From NCBI GenBank assembly GCA_030589835.1, contig JAUUZS010000019.1, positions 1-16,001 of the forward strand: DNA of 16,001 bases, written 5' to 3'. The notes under the pieces are model-generated. The model had not been told where the DNA came from and searched no databases. It worked only from the letters and a program-made list of their open reading frames with translations. Each line of letters opens with the position of its first letter. The first letter of the stretch is position 1. A program made the position numbers and the translations under genes. The DNA is from Cyclobacteriaceae bacterium. GTDB lineage: Bacteria; Bacteroidota; Bacteroidia; Cytophagales; Cyclobacteriaceae. Positions 1-7,463 of this stretch are shown here, in pieces.

Positions 1-647
1 GAACCTCCTCTTTTCAAAGGGATGGCATCTCTCCAGGATTGCACCATTTTCTCGTCCAATACTGCTGTCATTTCAGTTTCGATAAAGCCCGGGGCAATGG
101 CATTGCAACGAATTCCACGGCTTCCTAATTCCAGTGCAACGGACTTGGTAAATCCGATGATACCCGCTTTGGAAGCAGCATAGTTGCCCTGCCCGGCATT
201 TCCTTTAATCCCCACAACGGATGTCATATTAATGATCGACCCACTTTTTTGCTTCATAAACGTTCTTGTCGAAGCCTTAACGGTATTGAAAACCGATTTC
301 AAATTCACATTCATAACAGTATCCCACATTTCTTCAGTCATACGCATGAGAAGATTGTCTTTGGTGATCCCGGCGTTATTGACCAACACATTCAGTCCGC
401 CAAAGTCCTCAACAACTGAGTCGATCAATTGTTGTGCAGCTTCAAAATCTGAAGCATCTGAGCGATATCCTTTAGCTTTAACGCCCATGGCGGAAAGTTC
501 TTTTTCCAGAGCCTCGCCTTTTTCTACACTAGAGAGATAGGTAAATGCTACATTAGCGCCATGTTCTGCAAATTTTTTGGCCACAGCATTACCAATTCCT
601 TTAGATGCGCCGGTTACTAGCGCAGTTTTTCCTTCTAATAATTTCAT
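1..647 (-). CDS. fabG: 3-oxoacyl-[ACP] reductase FabG, 3' end outside window
   Basis: This is a short-chain dehydrogenase that reduces 3-oxoacyl-ACP to 3-hydroxyacyl-ACP with NADPH in cytosolic type II fatty acid elongation. The first 215 codons are visible, from ATG at 645-647 to the left edge; the family is about 245-250 residues, so roughly 30 residues are missing. The Rossmann glycine motif TGASKGIG is at residues 12-19 and NNAG at 90-93. The catalytic Ser is S143 (in NMTSVVG) and the YxxxK pair is Y156 and K160 (in GNYAASKAG). APGFIETEM and the final visible IPLKRGG are typical of FabG rather than of a generic SDR. All catalytic residues are intact. The gene is divergent from lpdA; its downstream neighbours are not visible. 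I saw no clean TAnnTTTG promoter for it. The FabG assignment is strong, but some FabG-like paralogues use other substrates. Confidence 0.93.
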   Translation of the reverse strand, partial: MKLLEGKTALVTGASKGIGNAVAKKFAEHGANVAFTYLSSVEKGEALEKELSAMGVKAKGYRSDASDFEAAQQLIDSVVEDFGGLNVLVNNAGITKDNLLMRMTEEMWDTVMNVNLKSVFNTVKASTRTFMKQKSGSIINMTSVVGIKGNAGQGNYAASKAGIIGFTKSVALELGSRGIRCNAIAPGFIETEMTAVLDEKMVQSWRDAIPLKRGG

Positions 648-993
648 AAGTGTTAAGTAAGTTTTAAAAAGCTATATTCGATATATCTTTGAAAGAGTTT
701 AAAATTATATTATCCTTTTGGAATAATAAAATTTGTTGAAGTCAATTCATGAATAAATTTTAAATTCTTAATATTTCAGGAGTAGAGATAGTGTTTTGTA
801 CCCTTAACCAATGAGTTCACTGAATTAAATCCTGGCTTGCAAAGGATGATAGAATTTCTTAAGTCAGGGATGGTTTATTAAGTTTTAATATTGGTTTGGA
901 TGAACAAAAGCATATATTTTTTTCTCAATTCAAATCATGTAACTTTGTGGCCTGAAAACAATTCCTTAAATAGAAAACACACAATTAAAACAT
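648..993. other. Intergenic region between divergent fabG and lpdA
   Basis: This AT-rich gap of 346 bases has no gene I can support. It holds the predicted lpdA promoter (separate entry). A second perfect TAnnTTTG match, TATCTTTG at 684-691, lies on the plus strand. That second site would give lpdA a leader of about 300 nt, so it may be chance or an upstream promoter. No hairpin terminator, tRNA or riboswitch-like structure was recognised. Confidence 0.6.
940..947 (+). promoter_or_regulatory. Predicted lpdA promoter, -7 element
   Basis: TAACTTTG matches the Bacteroidota -7 consensus TAnnTTTG exactly. It sits 46 nt before the lpdA ATG, implying a leader of roughly 40 nt. The -33 position holds only a T-run (from about 917) instead of TTG, so the match is one-sided. 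Confidence 0.5.
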
Positions 994-2388
994 ATGTCTG
1001 CAAAATATAATGTAATCGTAATAGGTAGCGGGCCCGGTGGCTACGTGGCAGCAATCAGGGCATCACAATTGGGAATGAAAGTAGCGGTGGTGGAACGGGC
1101 CGAACTAGGAGGTATTTGCCTGAATTGGGGCTGTATTCCTACCAAGGCATTATTGAAAAGCGCACAGGTTTTTGAATATATCAATCATGCCGCCGATTAT
1201 GGTATAAGCGTGAAAGATGCGAGTATAGATTTTGGAGGCGTCGTAAAGCGAAGCAGGGATGTTGCAGCAGGCATGAGCAAAGGGATTAATTTCCTTTTTA
1301 AGAAAAATAAAATTGATGTTATCGCCGGTTTCGGAAAGTTACAGCAGGGCAAAAAAGTGGAGGTGGAAGATGATAAAGGAACCAAAACTATTTATCAGGC
1401 TGATCACATTATTCTTGCTACCGGAGGCAGATCGAGAGAACTCCCTAGCTTAAAGCTTGATCACAAAAAAATAATAGGGTACAGAAAAGCAATGACGCTC
1501 GAAAATCAGCCAGAATCCATGGTGATTGTAGGTTCCGGGGCGATTGGTTCTGAGTTTGCCTACTTCTACAATGCAATTGGAACAAAGGTTACCCTGGTTG
1601 AGTTTTTGCCGAATATTGTCCCTGTAGAAGATGAGGAAGTGTCAAAGCAGCTTGGGCGATCGTATAAAAAATCGGGAATCAACGTAATGCTTAGCTCTGA
1701 AGTAACAAAGGTGGACACTTCAGGTAAAGGGTGTAAAGTGACCATCAAATCAAAAAAAGGAGAAGAGCAGGTGGAATGCGATATCGTATTGTCAGCAGTG
1801 GGTGTATCCACCAATATTGAAGGGATCGGTCTTGAAGATGTAGGTGTTGCCACCGACAAAGGCAAGGTGATTGTAGATGATTATTATAAGACGAATATTC
1901 CCGGAGTTTACGCAATCGGTGATATAGTAAAAGGCCAGGCTTTGGCACATGTGGCTTCAGCCGAAGGAATTATTTGCGTAGAAAAAATTGCCGGGAAAAA
2001 CCCTGAACCTCTCGATTATAACAATATCCCCGGTTGCACGTACAGCAGCCCGGAAATTGCCTCCGTGGGTTACACTGAGAAAGCAGCTAAGGAAGCGGGA
2101 TACGACATTAAAGTTGGGAAGTTCCCCTTCACTGCTTCAGGAAAGGCAAGTGCTGCCGGAGCAAAAGAGGGATTTGTAAAGGTCATCTTTGACGCCAAAT
2201 ACGGTGAGTGGCTTGGCGCACACATGATTGGCGCAAATGTTACAGAAATGATTGCTGAAGTTGTTGTGGCACGAAAACTGGAAACCACCGGGCACGAGAT
2301 TGTGAAATCTGTACACCCGCATCCTACCATGTCAGAAGCTATTATGGAGGCTGCCGCTGCGGCCTATGATGAAGTCATTCATTTGTAG
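994..2388 (+). CDS. lpdA: Dihydrolipoyl dehydrogenase (E3)
   Basis: This is an FAD-dependent disulfide oxidoreductase that reoxidises dihydrolipoamide on the E2 subunits of pyruvate, 2-oxoglutarate and branched-chain 2-oxoacid dehydrogenases, or on the glycine cleavage H protein, passing electrons to NAD+. At 464 residues it has the normal family length. Visible motifs are FAD-binding GSGPGG (11-16), the redox disulfide C42/C47 in CLNWGCIPTK, NAD-binding GSGAIG (180-185), the second FAD contact AIGD (307-310), and the C-terminal dimerisation/catalytic segment HPHPTMSE with H443 and E448. The ATG at 994 directly precedes the FAD-binding strand, so the start is secure. There is no Shine-Dalgarno sequence, only an A-rich stretch, as usual in this phylum. 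It is monocistronic: its own predicted promoter lies upstream and a strong terminator 22 nt downstream. No E1/E2 genes are adjacent, so the particular complex cannot be told. Confidence 0.97.
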   Translation: MSAKYNVIVIGSGPGGYVAAIRASQLGMKVAVVERAELGGICLNWGCIPTKALLKSAQVFEYINHAADYGISVKDASIDFGGVVKRSRDVAAGMSKGINFLFKKNKIDVIAGFGKLQQGKKVEVEDDKGTKTIYQADHIILATGGRSRELPSLKLDHKKIIGYRKAMTLENQPESMVIVGSGAIGSEFAYFYNAIGTKVTLVEFLPNIVPVEDEEVSKQLGRSYKKSGINVMLSSEVTKVDTSGKGCKVTIKSKKGEEQVECDIVLSAVGVSTNIEGIGLEDVGVATDKGKVIVDDYYKTNIPGVYAIGDIVKGQALAHVASAEGIICVEKIAGKNPEPLDYNNIPGCTYSSPEIASVGYTEKAAKEAGYDIKVGKFPFTASGKASAAGAKEGFVKVIFDAKYGEWLGAHMIGANVTEMIAEVVVARKLETTGHEIVKSVHPHPTMSEAIMEAAAAAYDEVIHL

Positions 2389-2410
2389 GATATATTGAAT
2401 ACATAATATA

Positions 2411-2441
2411 AAGCTGCCCATGAAAATGGGCAGCTTTTTTT
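2411..2441 (+). terminator. Rho-independent terminator of lpdA
   Basis: A perfect 10-bp stem (AAGCTGCCCA at 2411-2420, TGGGCAGCTT at 2427-2436) closes a TGAAAA loop. It runs into seven Ts ending at 2441. It lies 22 nt after the lpdA stop and separates lpdA from the toxin-antitoxin pair. Confidence 0.93.
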
Positions 2442-2475
2442 GGTTTTAAGCAATTTCTATATAGCTGTATGTGTG

Positions 2476-2504
2476 AATTATTAAGCTGTTTCGGCTTAAT
2501 AATT
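2476..2504. repeat. Inverted repeat, candidate toxin-antitoxin operator
   Basis: Perfect 11-bp arms AATTATTAAGC (2476-2486) and GCTTAATAATT (2494-2504) flank a 7-nt centre. There is no following T-run, so it is not a terminator. The right arm covers the predicted -33 region of the brnT promoter. BrnA-type and other ribbon-helix-helix antitoxins commonly repress their own promoter through such repeats; that this one is bound by BrnA is an inference. Confidence 0.55.
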
Positions 2505-2526
2505 GAACAATAATTGCTTAATTTTG
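2496..2526 (+). promoter_or_regulatory. Predicted brnTA promoter
   Basis: TAATTTTG at 2519-2526 is an exact TAnnTTTG -7 match. TTA at 2496-2498 (consensus TTG) lies 20 nt upstream, the normal spacing. The -7 element ends 6 nt before the brnT ATG, so the transcript would start at or within a few bases of the start codon. Confidence 0.6.
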
Positions 2527-2532
2527 TGTAGT

Positions 2533-2793
2533 ATGTTCGAATTCGATGAAAAAAAGAGCAAGGCGAATAAGACCAAACATGGCATTGATTTTAAATTGGC
2601 TGTTCGATTGTGGAATGATCCATATAGGCTTGAAATTCCAGCACGATTTATTGATGAAGAAAGATTTATGCTTATAGCCATGTTAGATCGAGATTGTTGG
2701 TCGGTGATTTTTACAAAAAGAAAGAATAGTATAAGAATTATATCTGTCCGCAAATCTAGGGAAAATGAAAAAGCAATATATAACAAGTTCTGA
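2533..2793 (+). CDS. brnT: BrnT-family (DUF497) toxin of a type II toxin-antitoxin pair
   Basis: This is a small protein of 86 residues. The BrnT/DUF497 pattern is visible throughout: FEFDEKKSKANKTKHGIDF at the N-terminus, then a WNDP step, RFIDEERFMLIAMLD, VIFTKRKNSIRIISVRKS and a terminal NEKAIYNKF. BrnT toxins have a RelE-like fold and act as ribonucleases that block translation until bound by BrnA; this is known of the family and was not shown here. I chose ATG 2533 because the family begins at F-[EW]-[FW]-D. The open frame extends upstream to a TTG at 2503, but that would add ten residues foreign to the family and lie inside the promoter. The 3' end overlaps brnA by 29 nt, the typical toxin-first BrnTA order. 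The protein looks intact. Confidence 0.88.
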   Translation: MFEFDEKKSKANKTKHGIDFKLAVRLWNDPYRLEIPARFIDEERFMLIAMLDRDCWSVIFTKRKNSIRIISVRKSRENEKAIYNKF

Positions 2794-3007
2794 GTTTGAA
2801 GAAAAATTTGAAGCTGAAGAAGATATCACAACATATTTGGATATTGAAAAAGCATCTCGCCCCGGACTGAAACAAAGAAGGGTTAGTGTTGATTTCCCAT
2901 CATGGATGGTTGCTGAGTTGGATCGTGTATCAAAAAAATTGGGAGTGACACGTCAGAGCGTGATTAAGATATTTATTTCAGACAAACTAAAAGAGGAAGG
3001 AATATAA
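2765..3007 (+). CDS. brnA: BrnA-like ribbon-helix-helix (CopG-type) antitoxin
   Basis: This is the antitoxin partner of the preceding toxin, 80 residues long. The N-terminal half (about 1-37, including EEDITTYLDIEKASRPG) resembles the toxin-binding part of CopG-type antitoxins that accompany DUF497 toxins. The C-terminal half has a ribbon-helix-helix DNA-binding pattern: strand RRVSVDFPSW at about 38-47, helix MVAELDRVSKKLG, turn, then helix TRQSVIKIFISDKL. Such proteins dimerise, neutralise the toxin and repress the shared promoter. The start ATG lies inside brnT, giving a 29-nt overlap and translational coupling. The upstream inverted repeat at 2476-2504 is the obvious candidate target. It could be catalogued simply as a CopG-family regulator; its position behind a BrnT toxin favours the antitoxin role. 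Confidence 0.85.
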   Translation: MKKQYITSSEFEEKFEAEEDITTYLDIEKASRPGLKQRRVSVDFPSWMVAELDRVSKKLGVTRQSVIKIFISDKLKEEGI

Positions 3008-3327
3008 CTGATCGTACAAATGTGTACGTGGTGCCTAATGGTGAGTTAACTATAAAAGTTATCATCAAAAATTTAAATTTGCCTATAGGACATTGATTCG
3101 TAAGTCATAATCTGCATCTTGGTGGCTAGGATTTTTTTTAAAGAAGGGCACGTCATTTTCCAAACTTACAACATAGCTTATCCAGTATTTGAGATTGGTT
3201 ATTTGTTTCTCTAAGCGCTGAAAAATGTGGAACTTTAAGAAATGTGATCAATAAGTTTATCGCTAAATAAAAAAAAGCCCCTGCAAAACGAATTGCTGGG
3301 GCTTAGATAAAATTGTTTTATAACGAT
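3008..3327. other. Intergenic region between convergent brnA and mutB
   Basis: There are 320 bases with no gene I can support. A perfect 6-bp inverted repeat, CGTACA (3013-3018) and TGTACG (3023-3028), follows the brnA stop, but there is no T-run after it. The right end carries the mutB terminator (separate entry). The rest is AT-rich with stops in all frames. Confidence 0.6.
3265..3304 (-). terminator. Rho-independent terminator of mutAB
   Basis: On the minus strand a 7-bp GC-rich stem (AAGCCCC at 3298-3304 read in reverse, GGGGCTT at 3275-3281) is followed by eight Ts (plus-strand A-run 3269-3276). The stem extends four more pairs inward past one T-T mismatch. It lies 24 nt beyond the mutB stop. 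Confidence 0.88.
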
Positions 3328-5469
3328 CTATTCATGACTTAATAATTTTTCCAGTATCTCCTTTGCGGCTTTTGAAATCACAGTTCCAGGGCCAAATACT
3401 CCTGCAACACCGGATTTATAAAGGAAATCATAATCTTTTGGAGGGATTACACCACCGGCCACAACCAGAATATCTTCACGTCCCAGCTTTTTTAGTTCTT
3501 CAATAAGCTGTGGTACTAGCGTTTTATGACCAGCAGCCAAACTTGATGCGCCTACGATATGCACATCATTTTCGGTAGCCTGATGCGCAACTTCTTCCGG
3601 GGTTTGGAAAAGTGGTCCTATGTCCACATCAAAGCCCAGGTCGGCAAAGCTGGTAGAAATCACTTTGGCGCCCCGATCATGACCATCCTGTCCCATTTTA
3701 GCGACCATGATCCGTGGCCTACGCCCTTCCACTTCAGCAAATTTATCAGCCAGGGACTTTGATTCTTCAAAGCTTTCGTCTGATGCTGCTTCCGCAGAAT
3801 ACACACCGGAAATGGATCTTATGGTAGCTACATGACGCCCGAATTCTTTTTCCATGGCATCGGAAACCTCACCCAGGGTAGCACGTTTTCTGGCTGCAAC
3901 TACGGATAAATCCAATAAATTTCCATCACCGCCTGCCGCGCATTTCGTGATCGCTTCCAGGGCTGCTTGTACCTCATCATTGTTTCGGTCAGCTTTTAGT
4001 TTAGCAAGTCGCTCCAGCTGGGCTTGTCTTACGACGGTGTTATCCACTTCGAGCAACTCAATATCAGTTGGCTCGTCAGTTTTATATTTATTCACACCTA
4101 CAATTACATCCCTCCCTGAATCGATACGAGCCTGCTTTCTTGCCGCTGCCTCTTCGATTCTCATTTTTGGCAGGCCTGTTTCAATAGCTTTGGCCATACC
4201 GCCGAGATCTTCAACCTCCTGAATTAATGCCCAGGCGCTATGTGCCAATTCATGTGTTAATTTCTCCACATAATAGGAGCCTGCCCATGGATCAACAGCC
4301 TTGCAAATGTTTGTTTCCTCTTGAATAAACAGCTGGGTATTCCGTGCAATTCTTGCCGAGAAGTCCGTAGGAAGAGCGATAGCCTCATCAAGCGCATTGG
4401 TGTGCAAAGATTGAGTATGGCCCAATGCCGCTGCCATCGCTTCGACAGCAGTTCTGGTCACATTATTATATGGATCTTGCTCAGTCAATGACCACCCTGA
4501 AGTCTGGCTGTGCGTGCGCAAGGACATGGATTTAGGATTTTTGGGATTGAATTGCTTTACGATTTTTGCCCAAAGCAATCTCCCCGCTCTCATTTTGGCG
4601 ATTTCCATAAAATGGTTCATGCCAATAGCCCAGAAAAAAGATAACCTCGGGGCGAATTTGTCAATATCGATTCCTGCCTGGATTCCCGTTCTCAGGTATT
4701 CCAATCCATCTGCGAGGGTATAGGCCAGCTCAATATCTGCAGTGGCTCCTGCTTCTTGCATATGGTAACCACTGATGCTGATAGAGTTGAATTTAGGCAT
4801 ATTTTTCGACGTGTATTCGAAAATATCTGCAATGATTTTCATGGAAGGAAGAGGCGGGTAAATGTAGGTGTTCCTCACCATAAACTCCTTCAAAATATCA
4901 TTCTGAATCGTTCCGGTCAACAGCTCGGGTTTTACGCCTTGTTCTTCAGCGGCAACGATGTAAAATGCCAATATCGGTAATACAGCACCATTCATCGTCA
5001 TGGAAACTGACATTTGATCTAATGGGATCTGATCGAAAAGAATCTTCATATCCTCAATGGAATCAATCGCCACACCGGCCTTGCCCACATCTCCTACCAC
5101 GCGTGGGTGGTCAGAATCATACCCGCGGTGCGTTGCAAGGTCAAAGGCAATAGAAAGCCCTTTTTGGCCTGCAGCCAGGTTTCTGCGATAAAACGCATTG
5201 GACTCTTCGGCAGTTGAAAAACCCGCATATTGCCGTACCGTCCATGGTCTCATGACATACATAGTGGAATAAGGTCCTCTTAAGAATGGAGGTATTCCGG
5301 AGGCATAATTCAAATGCGCGACATCTTTAAGATCCTCGCTGGAATAAACAGGCTTTATTTTTATTTTTTCCGCAGAAATCCATGACTGTTGTTTGTCAGG
5401 TTTATTTTTCAGGATAGGACTGCTATCTTGAATATCTTTATAGGTGATTTTTGAGAAATCTGGTCTCAT
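3328..5469 (-). CDS. mutB: Methylmalonyl-CoA mutase, large catalytic subunit
   Basis: This adenosylcobalamin enzyme interconverts (R)-methylmalonyl-CoA and succinyl-CoA in propionate metabolism. It is 713 residues long, the usual size for the catalytic subunit of the bacterial heterodimer. The N-terminal part is the substrate-binding TIM barrel, with [53 protein letters not shown] and [20 protein letters not shown] clearly visible. The C-terminal cobalamin domain carries DGHDRG at 595-600, with H597 as the lower axial cobalt ligand. GGVIPPKDY and FGPGT complete that domain. The start at 5467-5469 lies 11 nt after the mutA stop, so the two form an operon read leftwards and closed by the terminator at 3265-3304. 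Unlike mutA, this gene is fully open with no sign of decay. Gene names scpA or mcmA are sometimes used for the same protein. Confidence 0.97.
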   Translation of the reverse strand: MRPDFSKITYKDIQDSSPILKNKPDKQQSWISAEKIKIKPVYSSEDLKDVAHLNYASGIPPFLRGPYSTMYVMRPWTVRQYAGFSTAEESNAFYRRNLAAGQKGLSIAFDLATHRGYDSDHPRVVGDVGKAGVAIDSIEDMKILFDQIPLDQMSVSMTMNGAVLPILAFYIVAAEEQGVKPELLTGTIQNDILKEFMVRNTYIYPPLPSMKIIADIFEYTSKNMPKFNSISISGYHMQEAGATADIELAYTLADGLEYLRTGIQAGIDIDKFAPRLSFFWAIGMNHFMEIAKMRAGRLLWAKIVKQFNPKNPKSMSLRTHSQTSGWSLTEQDPYNNVTRTAVEAMAAALGHTQSLHTNALDEAIALPTDFSARIARNTQLFIQEETNICKAVDPWAGSYYVEKLTHELAHSAWALIQEVEDLGGMAKAIETGLPKMRIEEAAARKQARIDSGRDVIVGVNKYKTDEPTDIELLEVDNTVVRQAQLERLAKLKADRNNDEVQAALEAITKCAAGGDGNLLDLSVVAARKRATLGEVSDAMEKEFGRHVATIRSISGVYSAEAASDESFEESKSLADKFAEVEGRRPRIMVAKMGQDGHDRGAKVISTSFADLGFDVDIGPLFQTPEEVAHQATENDVHIVGASSLAAGHKTLVPQLIEELKKLGREDILVVAGGVIPPKDYDFLYKSGVAGVFGPGTVISKAAKEILEKLLSHE

Positions 5470-5480
5470 TTATTTATAAA

Positions 5481-6134
5481 TTAAATGATGTTCAATTTTT
5501 GTTGAAAACTTTTTAATGTTTCTATCAGATCAGCCCGGATGTGGATGAACGCATCAACTCCGGCGGCTTTGAGATCTTCAAGGGATTCTGTTGGATATCC
5601 TGCAATAACCAGGATGCCATTCTTTTTTGCCTCTTTAAATTTTTTAGCAAAAGTCACACCCTCTGTCGCATAGTCATCGTCCGCCCCACAAATCACTGTG
5701 ATTTCAGCATTTTGCTTTATGGCTAATTCCATTGCTTTTTCATTGGTTTCGGTGATTGTTCCATCTACAATTTCAAAACCCCCACAGCCTATAAAGCCTG
5801 CGCTGAATTGAGATCTGGCAGTCCTCATGGTTGGATTGTTACCCAGCAATACCATATAGGCTTTTGGCCTTCGACCAGACTGTGCAGCGTGTGCATCCGT
5901 CTGATTTCTTATCTCCTCAAATTCAACAGCACCATTTTGAGGCTGAAGTTTTTCTATATCACCACTTTCATGCGTACTTGCACTAGCCGCTTGCTGAGGG
6001 TCTAGTTTCTCGTTGGTGTTCGGATATTGATTGGTCCCCACAAAAACTGCTTTTCGTTGAGAAGCCAACTTCAGCTTTTTATCCCTGGTTTCTTTTATTT
6101 TTGATTGAATGATTCCCGATTGGAAACTTTTCAC
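5481..6134 (-). CDS. mutA: MutA C-terminal fragment (cobalamin-type domain)
   Basis: This open frame of 217 codons begins at a GTG that is really internal to mutA (in FVKSFQ, after EIEKGGG in the repaired frame). It therefore probably has no start of its own. It covers the linker and the C-terminal flavodoxin-like domain, starting near KAYMVLLGNNPTMRTARSQF. Where MutB has DGHDRG this subunit has NNPTMR, so it lacks the cobalt-binding histidine; that is normal for small subunits and not a further defect. The stop is 11 nt before mutB, so any translation reaching it would couple to mutB. Confidence 0.7.
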   Translation of the reverse strand: MKSFQSGIIQSKIKETRDKKLKLASQRKAVFVGTNQYPNTNEKLDPQQAASASTHESGDIEKLQPQNGAVEFEEIRNQTDAHAAQSGRRPKAYMVLLGNNPTMRTARSQFSAGFIGCGGFEIVDGTITETNEKAMELAIKQNAEITVICGADDDYATEGVTFAKKFKEAKKNGILVIAGYPTESLEDLKAAGVDAFIHIRADLIETLKSFQQKLNII

Positions 6135-6253
6135 AAAACCACCACCTTTTTCAATTTCAACAAATAAGCTCCATGCTTTTTGTACGAGTGCATCGGTGAT
6201 GTTTTCAATATAATACGAGCCGCTGAGGGATCTACAATTTTATCAAAGTAAGA

Positions 6254-7348
6254 TTATTCCCTTAGTACGTTAGACACATTCCTGGCTATCCTTTTCGATA
6301 ACTCTGTCGGCTGTTCAAAGCTTTCATTGTAGGGCGCAATGGTCAGCGCATTGCACCCGCCTATTACGGCCGACATTGCTTCCGTGGTATTTCTAAGCAT
6401 ATTTACATAGGGGTCATATACAGTTTTTGTCCAGCCTGATGATACGCTGTGTATATTTAGGTCTCCCGGATCATAATCTGATAAGCCATAAGATTCCGCT
6501 ATTTTAAAAAACAAAATCCTCAGCGCTCTTAACTTGCCGATTTCTAAAAAATAATCTGTACCTACAGACATAGAAAATTCGATGTTCCGGATTATTTGTT
6601 CAGCGCTTAAGCCAAGCTCAAGCAGTTTGTCGATGTAGTCAACTGCTGTATTCAGGGTGAACGCCAACTCCTGCACAATACTTGATCCGGAATTATGGAA
6701 GTGCGCACTATTTATTGTCAGGCCACAAAACCGGTCAGCGGTGTCAGTTATTTCAATAATTTCTTTGAGTACGGTGAACCCATCATCGGCCATTTTGCCC
6801 GTTAATGTCAAATTTCTTATTGGATCATAGTTGACGCTTCCAAATAGTTGGCTGGTTTCAATGTGATTATCGCTTTCATAGGTGAAATAGCCTTTAATCA
6901 ATTTTGCGGTATCCCGGTCGGCAATAAAAGACACCGAACAGTGAAGGGGCAATATATTGTTAAGTAGTTTCTTTATATCTACGCCATTTTTTTTGGTAAG
7001 ATCAAATATCAATCCATCGGCACCACGATTGAGCGCTTTAATGGCATCCTTATTTGCTGATTCTGCATTAGCAACATCTATTTTTTCTCTGTTCACCCAG
7101 GATCTGGCTCCTTGAGAAGCATCTCCCGTATTGAAAAATGTGCTTTCAAATTTTTTCAGATATTCGAGTTTTTCCAGGTCCTCTGTTGAATAATAAGGTT
7201 GAAGATCGAAATCTTCAAGTGTTTTCCAGACCAGTTTTTTATTGTAATCAGCACCCTTCAGGTCTGTGAGAGCTTTCTCTTTCCATTGCTCTTTGGTAAC
7301 TTGTGGAAATTCGGAGAATAAATTTTCTGAATATTTTACTTCTTTCAT
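6254..7348 (-). CDS. mutA: MutA N-terminal fragment (TIM-barrel part)
   Basis: This open frame of 364 codons runs from ATG 7346-7348 to the premature TAA. It covers the small-subunit N-terminus and most of the TIM barrel. Family features include YYSTEDLEKLEYL, the GADGLIFDL strand, INSAHFHNSGSS, SMSVGTDYFLEIGKLRALR, HSVSSGWTKTVYDPYVN and the final RIARNVSNVLRE, which lines up with [13 protein letters not shown] in MutB. If translated alone it would lack the C-terminal cobalamin-type domain. It has no Shine-Dalgarno sequence; a predicted promoter lies 84 nt upstream. Confidence 0.75.
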   Translation of the reverse strand: MKEVKYSENLFSEFPQVTKEQWKEKALTDLKGADYNKKLVWKTLEDFDLQPYYSTEDLEKLEYLKKFESTFFNTGDASQGARSWVNREKIDVANAESANKDAIKALNRGADGLIFDLTKKNGVDIKKLLNNILPLHCSVSFIADRDTAKLIKGYFTYESDNHIETSQLFGSVNYDPIRNLTLTGKMADDGFTVLKEIIEITDTADRFCGLTINSAHFHNSGSSIVQELAFTLNTAVDYIDKLLELGLSAEQIIRNIEFSMSVGTDYFLEIGKLRALRILFFKIAESYGLSDYDPGDLNIHSVSSGWTKTVYDPYVNMLRNTTEAMSAVIGGCNALTIAPYNESFEQPTELSKRIARNVSNVLRE

Positions 7349-7391
7349 GAGTGTGATTAAATCAACAAATGATAAAATTGAACATATTTAA

Positions 7392-7422
7392 TTAAAGCTA
7401 AAATATTTTTTAGTAGCTTTAA
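7392..7422 (-). repeat. Hairpin in the predicted mutA leader
   Basis: Perfect 9-bp arms TTAAAGCTA (7392-7400) and TAGCTTTAA (7414-7422) are separated by 13 AT-rich bases. The repeat lies between the predicted mutA promoter and its ATG, so it could form in the leader of that mRNA. No T-run pattern supports a terminator. The function is unknown and the arms are AT-rich, so chance is possible. Confidence 0.4.
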
Positions 7423-7431
7423 ATGAAAGGC

Positions 7432-7463
7432 CAAAATTAGTTTTTAGAGGCCTAAAAACTGAA
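7432..7463 (-). promoter_or_regulatory. Predicted mutAB promoter
   Basis: On the minus strand TAATTTTG (7432-7439) exactly matches the Bacteroidota -7 element. TTC (7461-7463, consensus TTG) lies 21 nt upstream. The expected leader to the mutA ATG is about 75-80 nt. Confidence 0.45.
7439..7460. repeat. Inverted repeat filling the mutA promoter spacer
   Basis: Perfect 9-bp arms AGTTTTTAG (7439-7447) and CTAAAAACT (7452-7460) flank a 4-nt centre AGGC. The repeat occupies almost exactly the stretch between the predicted -33 and -7 elements. That is a usual place for a repressor or MerR-type activator site. The bound protein, if any, is unknown. Confidence 0.5.

Larger units (their letters stand above)
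5481..7348 (-). pseudogene. mutA: Methylmalonyl-CoA mutase small subunit, interrupted by a stop and a frameshift
   Basis: The whole gene is recognisable, about 622 codons, but it cannot be read through as given. Lesion one: codon 365 is TAA (6254-6256), preceded by GAA and followed by SYFDKIVDPSA. The family has an acidic residue there (R-E-E-S-Y-F-D), so a single GAA to TAA change explains it. Lesion two: about 35 nt further, DPSA should be followed by GSYYIENITDAL. The sequence gives that only if one G is restored to the GG run at 6220-6221, which shifts reading into the frame that continues to the normal C-terminus. Outside these two sites both halves are open and well conserved, so the damage is recent or is a sequence error. 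The small subunit normally pairs with MutB and is needed for a stable heterodimer, so a real loss would be expected to impair the mutase. Confidence 0.85.

Noticed and set aside
900..1010. 36-codon plus-strand frame (begins MNKSIYFF) overlapping the lpdA start
   Set aside because: It spans the predicted lpdA promoter, overlaps lpdA in another frame and shows no recognisable features; likely chance in AT-rich DNA.
2496..2786. Minus-strand 96-codon frame antisense to brnT
   Set aside because: It mirrors brnT almost exactly and has no protein features; brnT matches the BrnT family, this does not.
3013..3028. CGTACA/TGTACG inverted repeat as a brnA terminator
   Set aside because: The stem is only 6 bp and no T-run follows on either strand.
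3854..4222. Plus-strand 122-codon frame within mutB
   Set aside because: It is antisense to strongly conserved mutB coding sequence and its Ser/Ala-rich translation is typical of a shadow frame.
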